A stretch of DNA of 64,000 bases from the NCBI RefSeq assembly GCF_000215705.1, contig NC_015677.1, positions 501,001 through 565,000 on the forward strand, in the 5' to 3' direction. Below, one piece after another: positions 28,645 through 38,618 of the stretch (its first letter is position 1; every line of letters starts with the position of its first letter). This stretch comes from Ramlibacter tataouinensis TTB310. GTDB lineage: Bacteria > Pseudomonadota > Gammaproteobacteria > Burkholderiales > Burkholderiaceae_C. Under the pieces are notes generated by a model that saw nothing but the letters and a program-made list of their open reading frames with translations, was not told where the DNA came from and did no database searches. The position numbers and the translations under genes were made by a program.

Positions 28645-29958
28645 ATGGAATCACGACGCCCCTCCTCCCTGGCCTTTGCCGTCGCCAGCGCGCTGCTGGC
28701 GGGCTGCGGCGACATCTCGCGGCTGCCCGAGGGCGCGGCCGTCGGTCCCACGCCGCAGCTGCCGGCGCCAACCACCCGCCTGATCCCCACGGTGAACGTG
28801 GCGCCGGCCCAGGGCTGGCCGGGCGGCGGCCAGCCGGTCGCGGCCGCGGGCTGGCGGGTGACGGCGCTGGTGCGCGGCCTGGCGCACCCGCGCTGGCTGC
28901 ACGTGCTGCCCAACGGCGACGTGCTGGTGGCCGAGAGCAACAAGCCCGCGCCGCCGCCCGGCCAGGAGCCGCGCGGCTTCAAGGCCTGGGCCGCCCGGCT
29001 GGTGATGAAGCGCGCCGGCGCCGGCGTGCCCAGCGCCGACCGCATCAGCCTGCTGCGCGACGCCGATGGCGACGGCGTGGCCGAAACGCGCACGGTGTTC
29101 CTGGACGGCCTGCACTCGCCCTTCGGCATGGCGCTGGTGGGCAGCCAGCTCTACATCGCCAATGCCGATGCCGTGGTGCGGGTGCCTTACACGCCCGGCG
29201 ACACGCGCGCCGGCGCCGCGCCGGTGAAGGTCGCCGACCTGCCCGCGGGCCTGAACCACCACTGGACCAAGAACATCCTGGCCAGCCGCGACGGCCGCAC
29301 GCTGTACGCCACCGTCGGCTCCAACAGCAACGTCGGCGAGAACGGCCTGGCCGCGGAGGAGGGCCGCGCCGCCATCTGGGCGATCGACCTCGCCAGCGGC
29401 AACAAGCGGCTGTTCGCCACCGGCCTGCGCAACCCCAACGGCCTGGCCTGGGAGCCGCGGACCGGCGCCTTGTGGGCCGTGGTCAACGAGCGCGACGAGC
29501 TGGGCAGCGACCTGGTGCCCGACTACCTGACATCGGTGCGCGAGGGCGGCTTCTACGGCTGGCCCTGGTTCTACTGGGGCAGTCGGGCCGATGCCCGCGC
29601 GCCCGGCAGCGCGCCGCAGCAGCCCGTGCTCACGCCCGACTACGCGCTGGGCAACCACGTGGCGCCGCTGGGCCTGGCGTTCAGCGACGGCCGCCTGCCC
29701 GCGCCCTTCGACAGCGGCGCCTTCGTCGGCAACCACGGTTCCTGGAACCGGCGGCCGCTGTCGGGCTACAACGTGGTCTTCGTGCCGTTCGCGCAGGGGC
29801 GCCCCTCCGGCGCGCCGCGCGACTTCCTCACCGGGTTCCTGAGCCCGCAGGGCGACGCCTGGGGGCGGCCGGTGGGCGTGGCGCTCGACGGCAGGGGCGG
29901 CGTGCTGGTGGCCGACGACGTGGGCAACACGGTCTGGCGCGTGGCCCCGGCGCGCTGA
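28645..29958 (+). CDS. Sorbosone dehydrogenase-like PQQ-type beta-propeller lipoprotein
   Basis: A 437-residue lipoprotein. The lipobox LLAGC puts the acylated cysteine near residue 20. The rest is a six-bladed propeller of the L-sorbosone/glucose dehydrogenase group (YliI/Asd-like): [61 protein letters not shown] and NHGSWNR. Such proteins oxidise aldoses, mostly with PQQ and calcium. No PQQ synthesis genes are in the window, so cofactor use is unproven. The start ATG at 28645 was chosen because it begins the signal peptide. It is divergent from alaX. Confidence 0.88.
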   Translation: MESRRPSSLAFAVASALLAGCGDISRLPEGAAVGPTPQLPAPTTRLIPTVNVAPAQGWPGGGQPVAAAGWRVTALVRGLAHPRWLHVLPNGDVLVAESNKPAPPPGQEPRGFKAWAARLVMKRAGAGVPSADRISLLRDADGDGVAETRTVFLDGLHSPFGMALVGSQLYIANADAVVRVPYTPGDTRAGAAPVKVADLPAGLNHHWTKNILASRDGRTLYATVGSNSNVGENGLAAEEGRAAIWAIDLASGNKRLFATGLRNPNGLAWEPRTGALWAVVNERDELGSDLVPDYLTSVREGGFYGWPWFYWGSRADARAPGSAPQQPVLTPDYALGNHVAPLGLAFSDGRLPAPFDSGAFVGNHGSWNRRPLSGYNVVFVPFAQGRPSGAPRDFLTGFLSPQGDAWGRPVGVALDGRGGVLVADDVGNTVWRVAPAR

Positions 29959-29998
29959 TCGCGGTTCAGCCGTGTAACGGACGACACCTCTTCTTACA

Positions 29999-30010
29999 TT
30001 GCGTACGCAA
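29999..30010. promoter_or_regulatory. 12-bp perfect palindrome upstream of the esterase-fold gene
   Basis: TTGCGTACGCAA is a perfect 12-bp palindrome located 66 bp before the ATG at 30076. A possible -10 element TACACT follows at 30027-30032. It could be an operator for a dimeric regulator, but no regulator is adjacent. Confidence 0.3.
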
Positions 30011-30042
30011 GCCGGCATCAGGTTCCTACACTGCAAAACACA

Positions 30043-30074
30043 GCAGCACCTCGTTACGTGCTGCATGGAGGTGC
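30043..30074 (+). promoter_or_regulatory. Two mutually exclusive hairpins in the leader, one hiding the ribosome site
   Basis: GCAGCAC (30043-30049) pairs perfectly with GTGCTGC (30058-30064). Overlapping it, GCACCTC (30046-30052) pairs perfectly with GAGGTGC (30068-30074), which is the Shine-Dalgarno of the gene at 30076. The two stems share 30046-30049 and cannot coexist, so the leader could switch between an open and a closed ribosome site. Confidence 0.4.
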
Positions 30075-30075
30075 C

Positions 30076-31197
30076 ATGAGAACAGTGCAAGCATTGCAAT
30101 GCGCGGCGGCCATGATGGCCGGCGCGCTGTGGGTGTCGGCCGCGAGCGCCGCGCCGGGGGACGGGCCGTCTGCGCGGACGGCGACCACCATCGCGCAAAG
30201 CGGCAGCGGCGCCGCGGCGCAGCCCAAGGCCGCCGCGAAGGCCAAGCCCGCTGCGGCAGCCTCCAAGGACGGCGCCAGCAAGGCCGCCGTCCGGCCTGCC
30301 TCCAAACCCAAGGCGGCCCCGCGGACCGCCGCCAAGCCGCGCGCGCCGGTCAAGCGCCCGACGGCCAGGACCGCCGCGCCGGCAGCCGCCGCCCTGGCGG
30401 CCAAGGCCGCGCCGGCCTGGAGCGATACCGAGAGCCGCCTCACGCGGCCCGGCGACCATCCCTTCACCATCGCCCACGGCGGCCTGGCGCGCAGCTACCG
30501 CGTGAACCTGCCTGCCGGCTACCACCCGGCGACGCCGGCGCCGCTGCTGGTGCTGCTGCAGGGTGCCTCGCGCGAATCCGCCCGCGACATCCAGGACCTG
30601 GCGCGGCAGGCACAGGCCCAGGGCTTCATCACCGTGTTCCCGCAGGGCGCCGCGCGCGGCCTGGACGGCAAGGCCCTGGTCAAGGCGGCCTGGAACGCGG
30701 ACCGCGAACCGGCGGCCGACGACGTGGGCTTCGTCATGCAGGCGGTGGCCAACGTGTTCCGGCAGGCCAGCATCGACCGCGAGCGCATCTACGCGGCCGG
30801 CCTGGGCGAGGCGGCCGCCATGGCCTGGCGGCTGGCCTGCGACAAGCCCGACATCTTTACCGCGGTGGTGGGCATCGGCGCGGCGCAGCCTGCCGGGCCG
30901 TGCTCGCCCAGCCTCCCCGTCTCCGTGCTGCATTTCCAGGCGGGCGACCCCTTGCCCGGCGCCGCTCCCGGCACGCGGGATCCCGCCGCGCAGTGGGCCC
31001 AGCTGAACGGATGCAGCGCCGCCCCGCGCCGCATCCTGGACATCGGCGCGGACTACTGCGAAAGCTATGGCTGGTGCCGCGGCCAGGCCGAGGTCCAGCG
31101 TTGCGTGGCCGGCAGCGATGGCGAGTCCCCGGCCAAGGGCGGCGCCCTGACCATCTCGGCCACGGACCGGATGTGGGACTTCCTCGGGCGGCGCTGA
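30076..31197 (+). CDS. Exported PHB depolymerase/feruloyl-esterase-fold protein lacking the catalytic serine
   Basis: A 373-residue secreted protein: a signal peptide to about residue 25, an Ala/Pro/Lys-rich linker at about residues 45-115, then an LpqC/PHB-depolymerase-like alpha/beta-hydrolase domain (RSYRVNLPAGYHPATPAPLLVLLQG, DDVGFVMQAVANV). The nucleophile elbow, normally GLSAGG, reads GLGEAA with Gly244 where serine is expected. The C-terminal region KGGALTISATDRMWDFL also lacks the usual GH(T)WPG histidine. It is therefore probably not an active esterase of the usual mechanism; a binding role is likely. Two GGAGG-centred leader hairpins precede it. Confidence 0.8.
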   Translation: MRTVQALQCAAAMMAGALWVSAASAAPGDGPSARTATTIAQSGSGAAAQPKAAAKAKPAAAASKDGASKAAVRPASKPKAAPRTAAKPRAPVKRPTARTAAPAAAALAAKAAPAWSDTESRLTRPGDHPFTIAHGGLARSYRVNLPAGYHPATPAPLLVLLQGASRESARDIQDLARQAQAQGFITVFPQGAARGLDGKALVKAAWNADREPAADDVGFVMQAVANVFRQASIDRERIYAAGLGEAAAMAWRLACDKPDIFTAVVGIGAAQPAGPCSPSLPVSVLHFQAGDPLPGAAPGTRDPAAQWAQLNGCSAAPRRILDIGADYCESYGWCRGQAEVQRCVAGSDGESPAKGGALTISATDRMWDFLGRR

Positions 31198-31208
31198 ACG
31201 AGCGGCCG

Positions 31209-31391
31209 CTAGCAGAGCTTGGGCCGGCCGTCGCGCTCGTACTGCACCGTCACGCCGCTGGGGAACTGCAGGTAGCGCACGCCTTCCACGCAGGCCACCG
31301 AGTAGCCCGTGAGGTTGGCCGTGACCTTGCGGTCGAACCAGCCGCAGCCGGCCAGTGCCATGGCCAGCACCATCACCACCAACTTGTTCAT
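31209..31391 (-). CDS. Small lipoprotein of unknown function
   Basis: A 60-residue protein with a short signal peptide and lipobox LAGC (Cys near residue 16). The mature part of about 45 residues has no family I recognise and contains two further cysteines (one in SVACVEG and one at the C-terminus), which could form a disulfide in the periplasm. It lies 73 bp before the end of the ftsH-like gene region on the same strand and is convergent with the esterase-fold gene. Confidence 0.75.
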   Translation of the reverse strand: MNKLVVMVLAMALAGCGWFDRKVTANLTGYSVACVEGVRYLQFPSGVTVQYERDGRPKLC

Positions 31392-31464
31392 CGCCGCCTC
31401 GCTGTGTTGCCGTCGTTGCCGCCGTTCTAAGGCAAGTGCGGCCGCCGCGGCGTAGGCCGGACCC

Positions 31465-33483
31465 TCAGGTCCCTTGTCGCAACGGCGCCCCTTCCAGCTG
31501 CGGCGCGGGCGGCAGGCCGGTGACCCGCAGGATCTCCTCCTCCGACAGCGTCTCCTGGTTCAGCAGCGCCCTCACCAGCGCGTCCAGCGCCGGCCGGTGC
31601 TCGCGCAGCCGCCGCTGGGCCTCCTCGTGGCAGCCCTGGATGATGCGCTGCACCTCCGCATCCACCAGCGCCGCGGTCTGCTCGCTGAACGGCTTGTCGC
31701 CGCCCACGCCGGCCGCGGTGCCGAGGAAGCGGTTCTCGCGCGGCGCGAGCTGCACCATGCCGACCGCGTCGCTCATGCCCCAGCGCGTGACCATGCTGCG
31801 CGCCAGCTGGGTGGCCTGCTCGATGTCGTTCTCCGCGCCGGTGGTCCGGGTGCCGTACACCACCTCCTCGGCGGCGCGGCCGCCCAGCATGCCGATGATG
31901 CGGGCGCGCAGGTAGGCCTCGGGGTAGTTGTAGCGGTCGGTCTGCGGCCGCTGGTAGGTGACGCCCAGCGCCTGGCCGCGCGGCACGATGCTCACGCGGT
32001 GCACCGGGTCGGCGCCCGGCACCACCAGGCCCAGGATGGCATGGCCGCCCTCGTGGTAGGCGATGCGCTCGCGGTCCTGCGGCGACAGCAGCAGCGGCCG
32101 CTCCGGGCCCAGCACGATCTTCTCCAGCGCATCCAGGAAGTCCTTGTGCGCCACCGCGGCCTCGTTGCGGCGCGCGGCCAGCAGCGCGGCCTCGTTCACC
32201 AGGTTCTGCAGGTCCGCGCCCGAGAAGCCCGGCGTGGCCTGGGCCAGCTCCTCCAGCCGCACGTCGCCGGCCAGCGGGACCTTGCGCACGTGCACGCGCA
32301 GGATGGCCTCGCGGCCGGCCTTGTCCGGCAGGTTGACCACCACGCGCCGGTCGAAGCGGCCCGGCCGCAGCAGCGCGCGGTCCAGCACGTCGGGCGTGTT
32401 GGTGGCCGCCAGCACGATGATCCCTTCGCGGCCGGAGAAGCCGTCCATCTCGGTGAGGATCTGCTGCAGCGTCTGCTCCTGCTCGCTGTGGCCGCCGCCG
32501 AAGGCGATGCCGCCGCGCGCGCGGCCGATGGCGTCGATCTCGTCGATGAAGATGATGGCCGGCGCGCTCTCGCGCGCCTGCTTGAACAGGTCACGCACGC
32601 GGGCCGCGCCCACGCCCACGATCATCTCCACGAACTCGGCCGCGCTCATCGAGAAGAAGGGCACGCCCGCCTCGCCGGCCACCGCCTTGGCCAGCAGCGT
32701 CTTGCCGGTGCCCGGCGAGCCGATCAGCAGCACGCCCTTGGGCGCGGTGCCGCCCAGGCGCGTGTACTTGTCGGGCGCCTTGAGGAAATCGACGATCTCC
32801 ACCAGTTCGGCTTCGGCCTCGTCGATGCCGGCCACGTCGTTGAAGGTGATCCGGTTGGCGGGGTCGCCCGCGTCGTAGCGCTTGGCCTTGCTGCGGCCGA
32901 TGCCGAACATGCCGCCCATGCCGCCGACCCCGCCGCCCTGCGCCGCGCGGCGGTACATCCAGACGTAGAAGCCGATGATGAGCAGCGCCGGGCCGAAGTA
33001 CAGCAGCGTGGTCCATAGCCCGCCCTGCTGGATCGGCACCGCGCTGATCTCCACGCCGTGGCGGATCAGGAAGTCCTCCAGGCCGCGGTCGAAGAAGGCC
33101 GGCAGCTCGGTGTTGAAGTAGGCCGAGGTGCGCGGTGGCGGCAGCAGCCGGCGGTCCAGCGTGGTCGGGCGCGGCGGCTGGCCGGCCTGCTTGACCTCCT
33201 CGGGCGTGGGCCAGGTGACGGGCTGCTTGAAGCGGCCTTCGATCGTGGTGCCGCGGCTGTACAGGGCGGTGACGTTGCCCGCCGCCACCTGCTGGCGGAA
33301 CTCGGTGTACGGCACGGTGACCGGCTGCTCCCCGGGGAACAGGAAGCGCATCAGCAGGTAGTTGACCAGGAACAGCAGCGCGAACAGCCCCAGCGCCTTG
33401 CGCGGCGGCAGGCGGCTGCCCAGCGGATTCGGCTTGGTGCCCGGCGGGACGGTGGGCTTGGCGGGGTTCTGCGAAGCGTTCAT
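31465..33483 (-). CDS. FtsH-like ATP-dependent zinc metalloprotease (paralogue)
   Basis: A 672-residue membrane AAA+ protease that extracts and degrades membrane and soluble proteins. Two membrane helices (about residues 30-48 and 160-178) bracket a periplasmic domain. The AAA module has Walker A GSPGTGKT (near residue 250), Walker [12 protein letters not shown], the SRH around [18 protein letters not shown], and the pore loop [15 protein letters not shown]. The zinc site is HEGGH (His477) instead of the common HEAGH, still a valid HExxH. The N-terminus is longer and more divergent than in housekeeping FtsH, and the gene lacks the usual rlmE/folP neighbours, so it is likely a second copy. Confidence 0.93.
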   Translation of the reverse strand: MNASQNPAKPTVPPGTKPNPLGSRLPPRKALGLFALLFLVNYLLMRFLFPGEQPVTVPYTEFRQQVAAGNVTALYSRGTTIEGRFKQPVTWPTPEEVKQAGQPPRPTTLDRRLLPPPRTSAYFNTELPAFFDRGLEDFLIRHGVEISAVPIQQGGLWTTLLYFGPALLIIGFYVWMYRRAAQGGGVGGMGGMFGIGRSKAKRYDAGDPANRITFNDVAGIDEAEAELVEIVDFLKAPDKYTRLGGTAPKGVLLIGSPGTGKTLLAKAVAGEAGVPFFSMSAAEFVEMIVGVGAARVRDLFKQARESAPAIIFIDEIDAIGRARGGIAFGGGHSEQEQTLQQILTEMDGFSGREGIIVLAATNTPDVLDRALLRPGRFDRRVVVNLPDKAGREAILRVHVRKVPLAGDVRLEELAQATPGFSGADLQNLVNEAALLAARRNEAAVAHKDFLDALEKIVLGPERPLLLSPQDRERIAYHEGGHAILGLVVPGADPVHRVSIVPRGQALGVTYQRPQTDRYNYPEAYLRARIIGMLGGRAAEEVVYGTRTTGAENDIEQATQLARSMVTRWGMSDAVGMVQLAPRENRFLGTAAGVGGDKPFSEQTAALVDAEVQRIIQGCHEEAQRRLREHRPALDALVRALLNQETLSEEEILRVTGLPPAPQLEGAPLRQGT

Positions 33484-33506
33484 GGCGCGATCATGCGCAA
33501 GCCTTA

Positions 33507-33562
33507 CCGCGGCTGAGCGTCAGCCGCGGGCGCGACCGCGCGCCGGGCGGTGCCGCCCGGCG
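33507..33562 (-). terminator. Two adjacent strong hairpins between a small exported-protein gene and ftsH
   Basis: CCGCGGCTGA (33507-33516) pairs perfectly with TCAGCCGCGG (33520-33529) over a 3-nt loop. CGCCGGGCGG (33541-33550) pairs perfectly with CCGCCCGGCG (33553-33562). They follow the stop of the 33578-34009 gene on the minus strand and may end its transcript. No T-run follows either. Confidence 0.4.
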
Positions 33563-33577
33563 CCCAGCGAGCTGCGC

Positions 33578-34009
33578 TCAGCGCTGGCCCTGCTGCCGGC
33601 GCCAGCTGCCGTAGGCGTCGTCCATGCGCTGGCGGCGGCTGTCGTCCGCTCCGGCGCCGGCGGTCCTGCCGTCGGCCGGGCCCGCGCCCATGGTGCCGAG
33701 CTCGCCACTGCCGCCGCCACTGCGCTGGGCCTGCTGGGGCGCCGGCGGTAGGCGGTTTTCGAGGGCCTGCCCGGTGCTGCGCATCCTGTCTGCGCCGCGG
33801 CGCGCGACGTTGCCCGTCGCGCTGGCAGCGCGCTGGGCACCGCGCTTGGTGGCCTGGCCGGCACGCTTGGCGCCTTGCACGCCCTTGTCGACGACTCCAC
33901 CCGCGGTGGTGCGCTGGCCGGCAGCCTGGCTGCCGCTGTCGCGGGTCTGGGCGATGGCGGAGCCGCCGAAGGCAAGGGCGGCGGCGATCAGGATCGGTGA
34001 CAACTTCAT
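33578..34009 (-). CDS. Exported low-complexity protein of unknown function
   Basis: A 143-residue protein with a clear signal peptide (LSPILIAAALAFGGSAIAQ). The mature chain is rich in Gly, Ala, Arg, Gln and Ser and contains degenerate repeats of the KGVQGAKRAGQATKRGAQRA type. It is basic and probably largely disordered. No family was recognised. The ATG at 34009 is preceded by AAGGAG, so it is very likely translated. It stands alone between the Lrp gene and the ftsH-like gene, both on the same strand, separated from ftsH by the two hairpins. Confidence 0.75.
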   Translation of the reverse strand: MKLSPILIAAALAFGGSAIAQTRDSGSQAAGQRTTAGGVVDKGVQGAKRAGQATKRGAQRAASATGNVARRGADRMRSTGQALENRLPPAPQQAQRSGGGSGELGTMGAGPADGRTAGAGADDSRRQRMDDAYGSWRRQQGQR

Positions 34010-34189
34010 GGCGACTCCTTGAAAGACTCGGGTTCGGATGCTTCCATCAGAACGCCGACGGCGCATCCGGGCTGTCGGAGCCGGCAGCAAAAGCGTGTCG
34101 GGCGGTGGCGCGCCGGTCGGGCTGCGGATGGGCCAGGGCGCAACGCGGGCGGGCTCACGGCCCCGTGCAGCGGCGATCCTCCTGCGCGC

Positions 34190-34654
34190 TCATGCCGGCA
34201 GCGGCAGCGCCGTCTTGTAGCGCACCTGCTTGAGCGCGAAGCTGGAGCGGATCTTCTCGATGCCGGGGATGGGCGTCAGCTGGTTCAGGATGAAGCGCTC
34301 CAGTGCGGCGATGTCGGCCAGCGCCACGCGGATCAGGTAGTCGCTGTCGCCGGTCATCAGGTAGCACTCCATCACCTCGTCGTGCTCGGCGATGCGGCGC
34401 TCGAACTCGGCCAGCGAGCCGCGCGACTGCTCCTTCAGGCTGATGGAGATGAACACGTTCAAGCCCAGGCCCACGGCCTTGGGGTCGGCCAGCGCCACAT
34501 AGCGCTGGATCACGCCCGCCGCCTGCAGGGCCTTGACGCGGGCCAGGCAGGGCGAGGGCGACAGGTGCACCCGCCGCGCCAGCTCCACGTTGCTCAGGGA
34601 ACCGTCCTGCTGCAGCTCGGCCAGGATGCGCAGGTCGATGCTGTCCAGTTGCAT
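34190..34654 (-). CDS. Lrp/AsnC family regulator
   Basis: A 154-residue Lrp-type protein. The N-terminal helix-turn-helix reads [40 protein letters not shown] (cited in part), followed by the RAM ligand domain ([20 protein letters not shown]). Such regulators sense amino acids as octamers. It is divergent from the 2-oxoacid dehydrogenase E1 gene, 120 bp away, and is probably its regulator. This pairing recalls mdeR-mdeB of Pseudomonas putida, where an Lrp protein controls methionine degradation. The analogy is an inference. Confidence 0.93.
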   Translation of the reverse strand: MQLDSIDLRILAELQQDGSLSNVELARRVHLSPSPCLARVKALQAAGVIQRYVALADPKAVGLGLNVFISISLKEQSRGSLAEFERRIAEHDEVMECYLMTGDSDYLIRVALADIAALERFILNQLTPIPGIEKIRSSFALKQVRYKTALPLPA

Positions 34655-34774
34655 GGAATGCTGTAGATGAAGAAGTTGACGGCAGATCGTGCTGCCATGC
34701 AGTGTATCCGTCCGCTTTTCGATACCCCATGCCGGCCCGCTTTGCCTACAGTGCGAGCTGGAGACAAGCACCCC

Positions 34775-37408
34775 ATGACCGACCACAGCATCACCCGCTT
34801 CCTGTTGGCCGACGGCCGCAACGACACCGATCCCACCGAAACCGCCGAATGGCGCGACGCGCTGCTGTCGCTGGTGGCGGTCCAGGGCCCGGCACGGGCC
34901 CGCCATATCCTGGACGAGCTGGCGGCGCTGGCGCGCGGCCCGCACATCGCCTGGTCGCCCGAGCTGGTCACGCCCTACGTCAACACCATCCCGGTGGACC
35001 GGCAGCCGGTGTTCCCCGGCGACCTGGCCATCGAGGAGAAGCTGGCCTCGCTGATGCGCTGGAACGCGCTGGCCCTGGTGGCCCGGGCCAACGCCGCCTA
35101 CGGCGAGCTGGGCGGCCACATCGCCAGCTACGCCAGCGCCGCCGACCTGTTCGAGGTGGGCTTCAACCATTTCTTCCGGGCCGGCAACCCCGCCCACGGC
35201 GGCGACCTGGTGTTCTTCCAGCCGCACAGCGCGCCGGGCGTGTACGCGCGGGCCTTCCTCGAGGGGCGCCTGACGCAGCAGGACCTGGCGCATTACCGCC
35301 AGGAGATCACCGCGCCCCAGCACGGCGCCCGCGGCCTCTCCAGCTACCCGCATCCCTGGCTGATGCCGGACTTCTGGCAGTTCCCCACCGGCTCCATGGG
35401 CCTGGGGCCGATCAGCTCGATCTACCACGCGCGCTTCATGCGCTACCTCACGCACCGCAACCTGCTCGACTGCGGCGCCCGCAAGGTCTGGGGCGTGTTC
35501 GGCGACGGCGAGATGGACGAGCCCGAGAGCATGAGCGCGCTCACCCTGGCCTCGCGCGAGAAGCTGGACAACCTGGTGTGGGTGGTCAACTGCAACCTGC
35601 AGCGGCTGGACGGCCCGGTGCGCGGCAACGGCCGCATCGTCGACGAGCTGGAAAAGCTGTTCCGCGGCGCAGGCTGGAACGTGGTCAAGCTGCTGTGGGG
35701 CAGCGACTGGGACGGCCTGTTCGCGCGCGATGCCCAGGGCGCGCTGCTGCGCGCCTTCGCGCACACGGTGGACGGGCAGATGCAGACCTTCGCCGCCAAG
35801 GACGGCCGCTTCAACCGCGACAACTTCTTCGGCCAGAACGAGCAGCTGCAGCGGCTGGCCCAGGGCATGACCGACGAGCAGATCGACCGGCTCAAGCGCG
35901 GCGGCCACGACCTGGTGAAGATCCACGCCGCCTACGCCGCGGCGGCGGCGCACGAGGGCCAGCCCACGGTGATCCTGGCCCACACCAAGAAGGGCTACGG
36001 CATGGGCACGGCCGGCCAGGGCCGCATGACCACGCACAGCCAGAAGAAGCTGGACGAGGCGGCGCTGCTGGAATTCCGCAACCGCTTCAACCTGCCGCTG
36101 TCGGACGAGCAGGCCCGCAACCTGGAGTTCTTCAAGCCGGCCGAGGACAGCGCGGAGATGCGCTACCTGCACCAGCGCCGGGCCGCGCTGGGCGGCCACA
36201 TGCCCCGGCGCGAGTCGGCCTCGCCCGTGCTGCCGGTGCCGCAGCTCGCCTCCTATGCGCAGTTCGCCACCCAGGCCGGCGGCAAGGAGATGTCGACCAC
36301 CATGGCCTTCGTGCGCCTGCTGGGCAACCTGCTGAAGGACCCGCAGCTGGGGCCGCGCATCGTGCCCATCGTGGCCGACGAGGCCCGCACCTTCGGCATG
36401 GCCAACCTGTTCAAGCAGGTGGGCATCTACTCCAGCGTGGGCCAGCGCTACGAGCCGGAGGACATCGGCTCGGTGCTGTCCTACCGCGAGGCGCTGGACG
36501 GCCAGATCCTGGAGGAGGGCATCAGCGAGGCCGGCGCCATCGCCAGCTGGACGGCCGCGGCCACCAGCTACAGCGTGCACGGCTTTCCCATGCTGCCGTT
36601 CTACATCTACTACTCGATGTTCGGCTTCCAGCGCGTGGGCGACGCGATCTGGGCGGCGGCCGACCAGCGGGCGCGCGGCTTCCTGCTGGGCGCGACCTCG
36701 GGCCGCACCACGCTGGGCGGCGAGGGCCTGCAGCACCAGGACGGCAGCAGCCACCTGGTGGCGGCCACCATCCCCAACTGCAAGGCCTGGGACCCGGCCT
36801 TCGCCGGCGAGATGGCGGTGATCGTCGACCACGGCATGCACGAGATGCTGGTGGAGCAGCAGGACGTCTTCCACTACATCACGCTGATGAACGAGAACTA
36901 CGCCCAGCCGGACCTGCCGGAAGGAGCGCAAGAAGGCATCATCCGCGGCTGCTACCGGTTCGCCGGCTACCCGCCCGCGGCTCCCGGCGCGCCGGCCGGA
37001 GACACGGTGACGCTGCTCGGCTCGGGCGCCATCCTCACCGAGGTGATCCGCGCGGCGCAGCAGCTGGCCGCCGAAGGCATCGCCTGCGAGGTCTACAGCG
37101 TGACCAGCTGGAGCGAGCTGGCGCGCGACGGCATCGCCTGCGAGCAGCGCGCGCTGCGCGGCGAGGCCCACACCGAGCCCTACCTGCGCGGCCTGCTGGC
37201 GGCAGGGCGCGGGCCCATCGTGGCCGCCACCGACTACGTGCGCGCCGTGCCCGAGCAGGTGCGCGCCTTCCTGCCGGAGGGCCGCCGCTACCTCACCCTG
37301 GGCACCGACGGCTTCGGGCGCAGCGACACCCGGGCAGCGCTGCGGGCGTTCTTCGGGGTGGATGCGGCCCACATCGCGCGGGCGGCGCGGCACGCGCTGG
37401 GACGCTAG
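34775..37408 (+). CDS. Homodimeric 2-oxoacid (pyruvate) dehydrogenase E1 component
   Basis: An 877-residue thiamine-diphosphate enzyme of the AceE type, close to the usual 885-890. [17 protein letters not shown], near residue 250, is the cofactor motif, and [15 protein letters not shown] and [11 protein letters not shown] are AceE hallmarks. It decarboxylates a 2-oxoacid and passes the acyl group to a lipoyl E2. No E2 or E3 gene lies here, so it must borrow those of the main complex or act with a distant partner. With the divergent Lrp regulator, a role on 2-oxobutyrate (as in MdeB) is possible; ordinary pyruvate dehydrogenase is the alternative. Start ATG 34775 has GGAG eleven bases upstream. 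Confidence 0.92.
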   Translation: MTDHSITRFLLADGRNDTDPTETAEWRDALLSLVAVQGPARARHILDELAALARGPHIAWSPELVTPYVNTIPVDRQPVFPGDLAIEEKLASLMRWNALALVARANAAYGELGGHIASYASAADLFEVGFNHFFRAGNPAHGGDLVFFQPHSAPGVYARAFLEGRLTQQDLAHYRQEITAPQHGARGLSSYPHPWLMPDFWQFPTGSMGLGPISSIYHARFMRYLTHRNLLDCGARKVWGVFGDGEMDEPESMSALTLASREKLDNLVWVVNCNLQRLDGPVRGNGRIVDELEKLFRGAGWNVVKLLWGSDWDGLFARDAQGALLRAFAHTVDGQMQTFAAKDGRFNRDNFFGQNEQLQRLAQGMTDEQIDRLKRGGHDLVKIHAAYAAAAAHEGQPTVILAHTKKGYGMGTAGQGRMTTHSQKKLDEAALLEFRNRFNLPLSDEQARNLEFFKPAEDSAEMRYLHQRRAALGGHMPRRESASPVLPVPQLASYAQFATQAGGKEMSTTMAFVRLLGNLLKDPQLGPRIVPIVADEARTFGMANLFKQVGIYSSVGQRYEPEDIGSVLSYREALDGQILEEGISEAGAIASWTAAATSYSVHGFPMLPFYIYYSMFGFQRVGDAIWAAADQRARGFLLGATSGRTTLGGEGLQHQDGSSHLVAATIPNCKAWDPAFAGEMAVIVDHGMHEMLVEQQDVFHYITLMNENYAQPDLPEGAQEGIIRGCYRFAGYPPAAPGAPAGDTVTLLGSGAILTEVIRAAQQLAAEGIACEVYSVTSWSELARDGIACEQRALRGEAHTEPYLRGLLAAGRGPIVAATDYVRAVPEQVRAFLPEGRRYLTLGTDGFGRSDTRAALRAFFGVDAAHIARAARHALGR

Positions 37409-37437
37409 CCAGCGCTCGGCCGTACCGCTACCATCGG

Positions 37438-37453
37438 CTGAAACTGGTTTCAG
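37438..37453. promoter_or_regulatory. PtxS-type operator in front of the LacI-family gene
   Basis: CTGAAACTGGTTTCAG contains TGAAACTGGTTTCA, one base away from the known PtxS palindrome TGAAACCGGTTTCA. It lies 8 bp before the repressor's own ATG, which fits autorepression. No clear Shine-Dalgarno is visible between the operator and the ATG. Confidence 0.75.
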
Positions 37454-37461
37454 TTCAGCCC

Positions 37462-38520
37462 ATGCCTGCACCTGCCGTTCCGTCCTTGCCGCCTGCCGCC
37501 CCCGACGCGGGCCTGCGCGCCACCATCGCCGACGTTGCCCGGCGCGCCGGGGTCTCCAAGGCCACGGTCTCGCGCTTCCTGAACCGGCGCGACGAGCTGC
37601 TGACGCCGGAGATCGCGCGCCGGGTGGAGGCGGCCATCGCCGAGCTGGGCTACTCGCCCAGCCCCATGGCCCAGGCCCTCAAGCGCGGGCGCTCGCGCCT
37701 GATCGGCCTGGTGGTGGCCGACGTGACCAACCCGTTCTCGGTGGCCGTGCTGCGCGGCGCCGAGAAGGCCTGCCAGCAGGCCGGCTACCTGCTGATGCTG
37801 TTCAACCTGGGCGACGACGCCGACCGCGAACGCGACGCCATCGAGGCGCTGGTGGCCTACCAGGTCGAAGGCCTGATCCTCAACACCCTGGGCCGCGACG
37901 AGCGGGCGGTGGCCGCCGCCGCGCGCAGCGGCCGGCCGGTGGTGCTGGTGGACCGCCGCCACGCCGAGATGCAGGCCGACTTCGTTTCGCTGGACAACGC
38001 CGGCGCGGTGCGGCTGGCAGCCCGGCACCTGGTGGACGCCGGCTGGGACGAGCTGCTGTTCGTCAGCGAGCCGGTGGCCGGGGTCAGCTCGCGCCAGGAG
38101 CGCGAGGCGGCGTTCCGCGCCTTCGTGGCGGATGCCGCGGGCATCGCCGGCCGCAGCGTCGAGTCCTGGGCGGGCGGCGCCGAGGCGCTGGCCCAGGCGC
38201 TGCGCGACCTGCGCGCCCGGGGACGGCGGCCCGCCGTGCTGGCCAGCAATGCGGTGGTCACCCTGCGCGTGGCCGAGGCGGTGGCGGCGCTGGGCTGGCG
38301 CTTCGGCGGCGACCTGGGCTTCGTCGGCATCGACGAGACCGAATGGGCGCCGCTGGTGGGCCCGGGCCTGAGCACCGTGGCCCAGCCCACCGACGCGCTG
38401 GGGCGGCTGGCCACGGCCTGCCTGCTGGAACGCCTGCAGGGGCTGACGGTGCCGCCGCGGCAGATCCTGCTGCCGGGGCAACTGGTGGCGCGGCGCTCTT
38501 CCTTGGGCACGCAAGCCTAG
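37462..38520 (+). CDS. ptxS: LacI-family repressor, PtxS-like
   Basis: A 352-residue LacI-type regulator. The helix-turn-helix [20 protein letters not shown] at about residues 22-41 and the hinge [20 protein letters not shown] precede a periplasmic-binding-protein-like sensor domain. The palindromes on both sides of the gene match the PtxS operator known from Pseudomonas, where the repressor answers to 2-ketogluconate. It lies at the head of kguE, kguK and kguD homologues. The identification as ptxS rests on operators plus gene context. A different sugar acid as inducer cannot be excluded. Confidence 0.85.
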   Translation: MPAPAVPSLPPAAPDAGLRATIADVARRAGVSKATVSRFLNRRDELLTPEIARRVEAAIAELGYSPSPMAQALKRGRSRLIGLVVADVTNPFSVAVLRGAEKACQQAGYLLMLFNLGDDADRERDAIEALVAYQVEGLILNTLGRDERAVAAAARSGRPVVLVDRRHAEMQADFVSLDNAGAVRLAARHLVDAGWDELLFVSEPVAGVSSRQEREAAFRAFVADAAGIAGRSVESWAGGAEALAQALRDLRARGRRPAVLASNAVVTLRVAEAVAALGWRFGGDLGFVGIDETEWAPLVGPGLSTVAQPTDALGRLATACLLERLQGLTVPPRQILLPGQLVARRSSLGTQA

Positions 38521-38540
38521 GGTAAATCCGGATGAAAGGC

Positions 38541-38580
38541 TGAAACCGGTTTCTATAATGAATCTAAGAAACCGGTTTCA
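38541..38580 (+). promoter_or_regulatory. Promoter of the kgu operon with two PtxS operators around the -10 box
   Basis: TGAAACCGGTTTCT (38541-38554) and AGAAACCGGTTTCA (38567-38580) each match the PtxS palindrome in 13 of 14 bases, with centres 26 bp apart. A perfect TATAAT (38554-38559) lies between them. No good -35 is evident. A repressor on both sites would block the -10 and the start point, and looping between the two is possible. Confidence 0.82.
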
Positions 38581-38618
38581 GTGATTCCTGCCTGATTCCT
38601 TACCGTCCCCGCTTTCCC

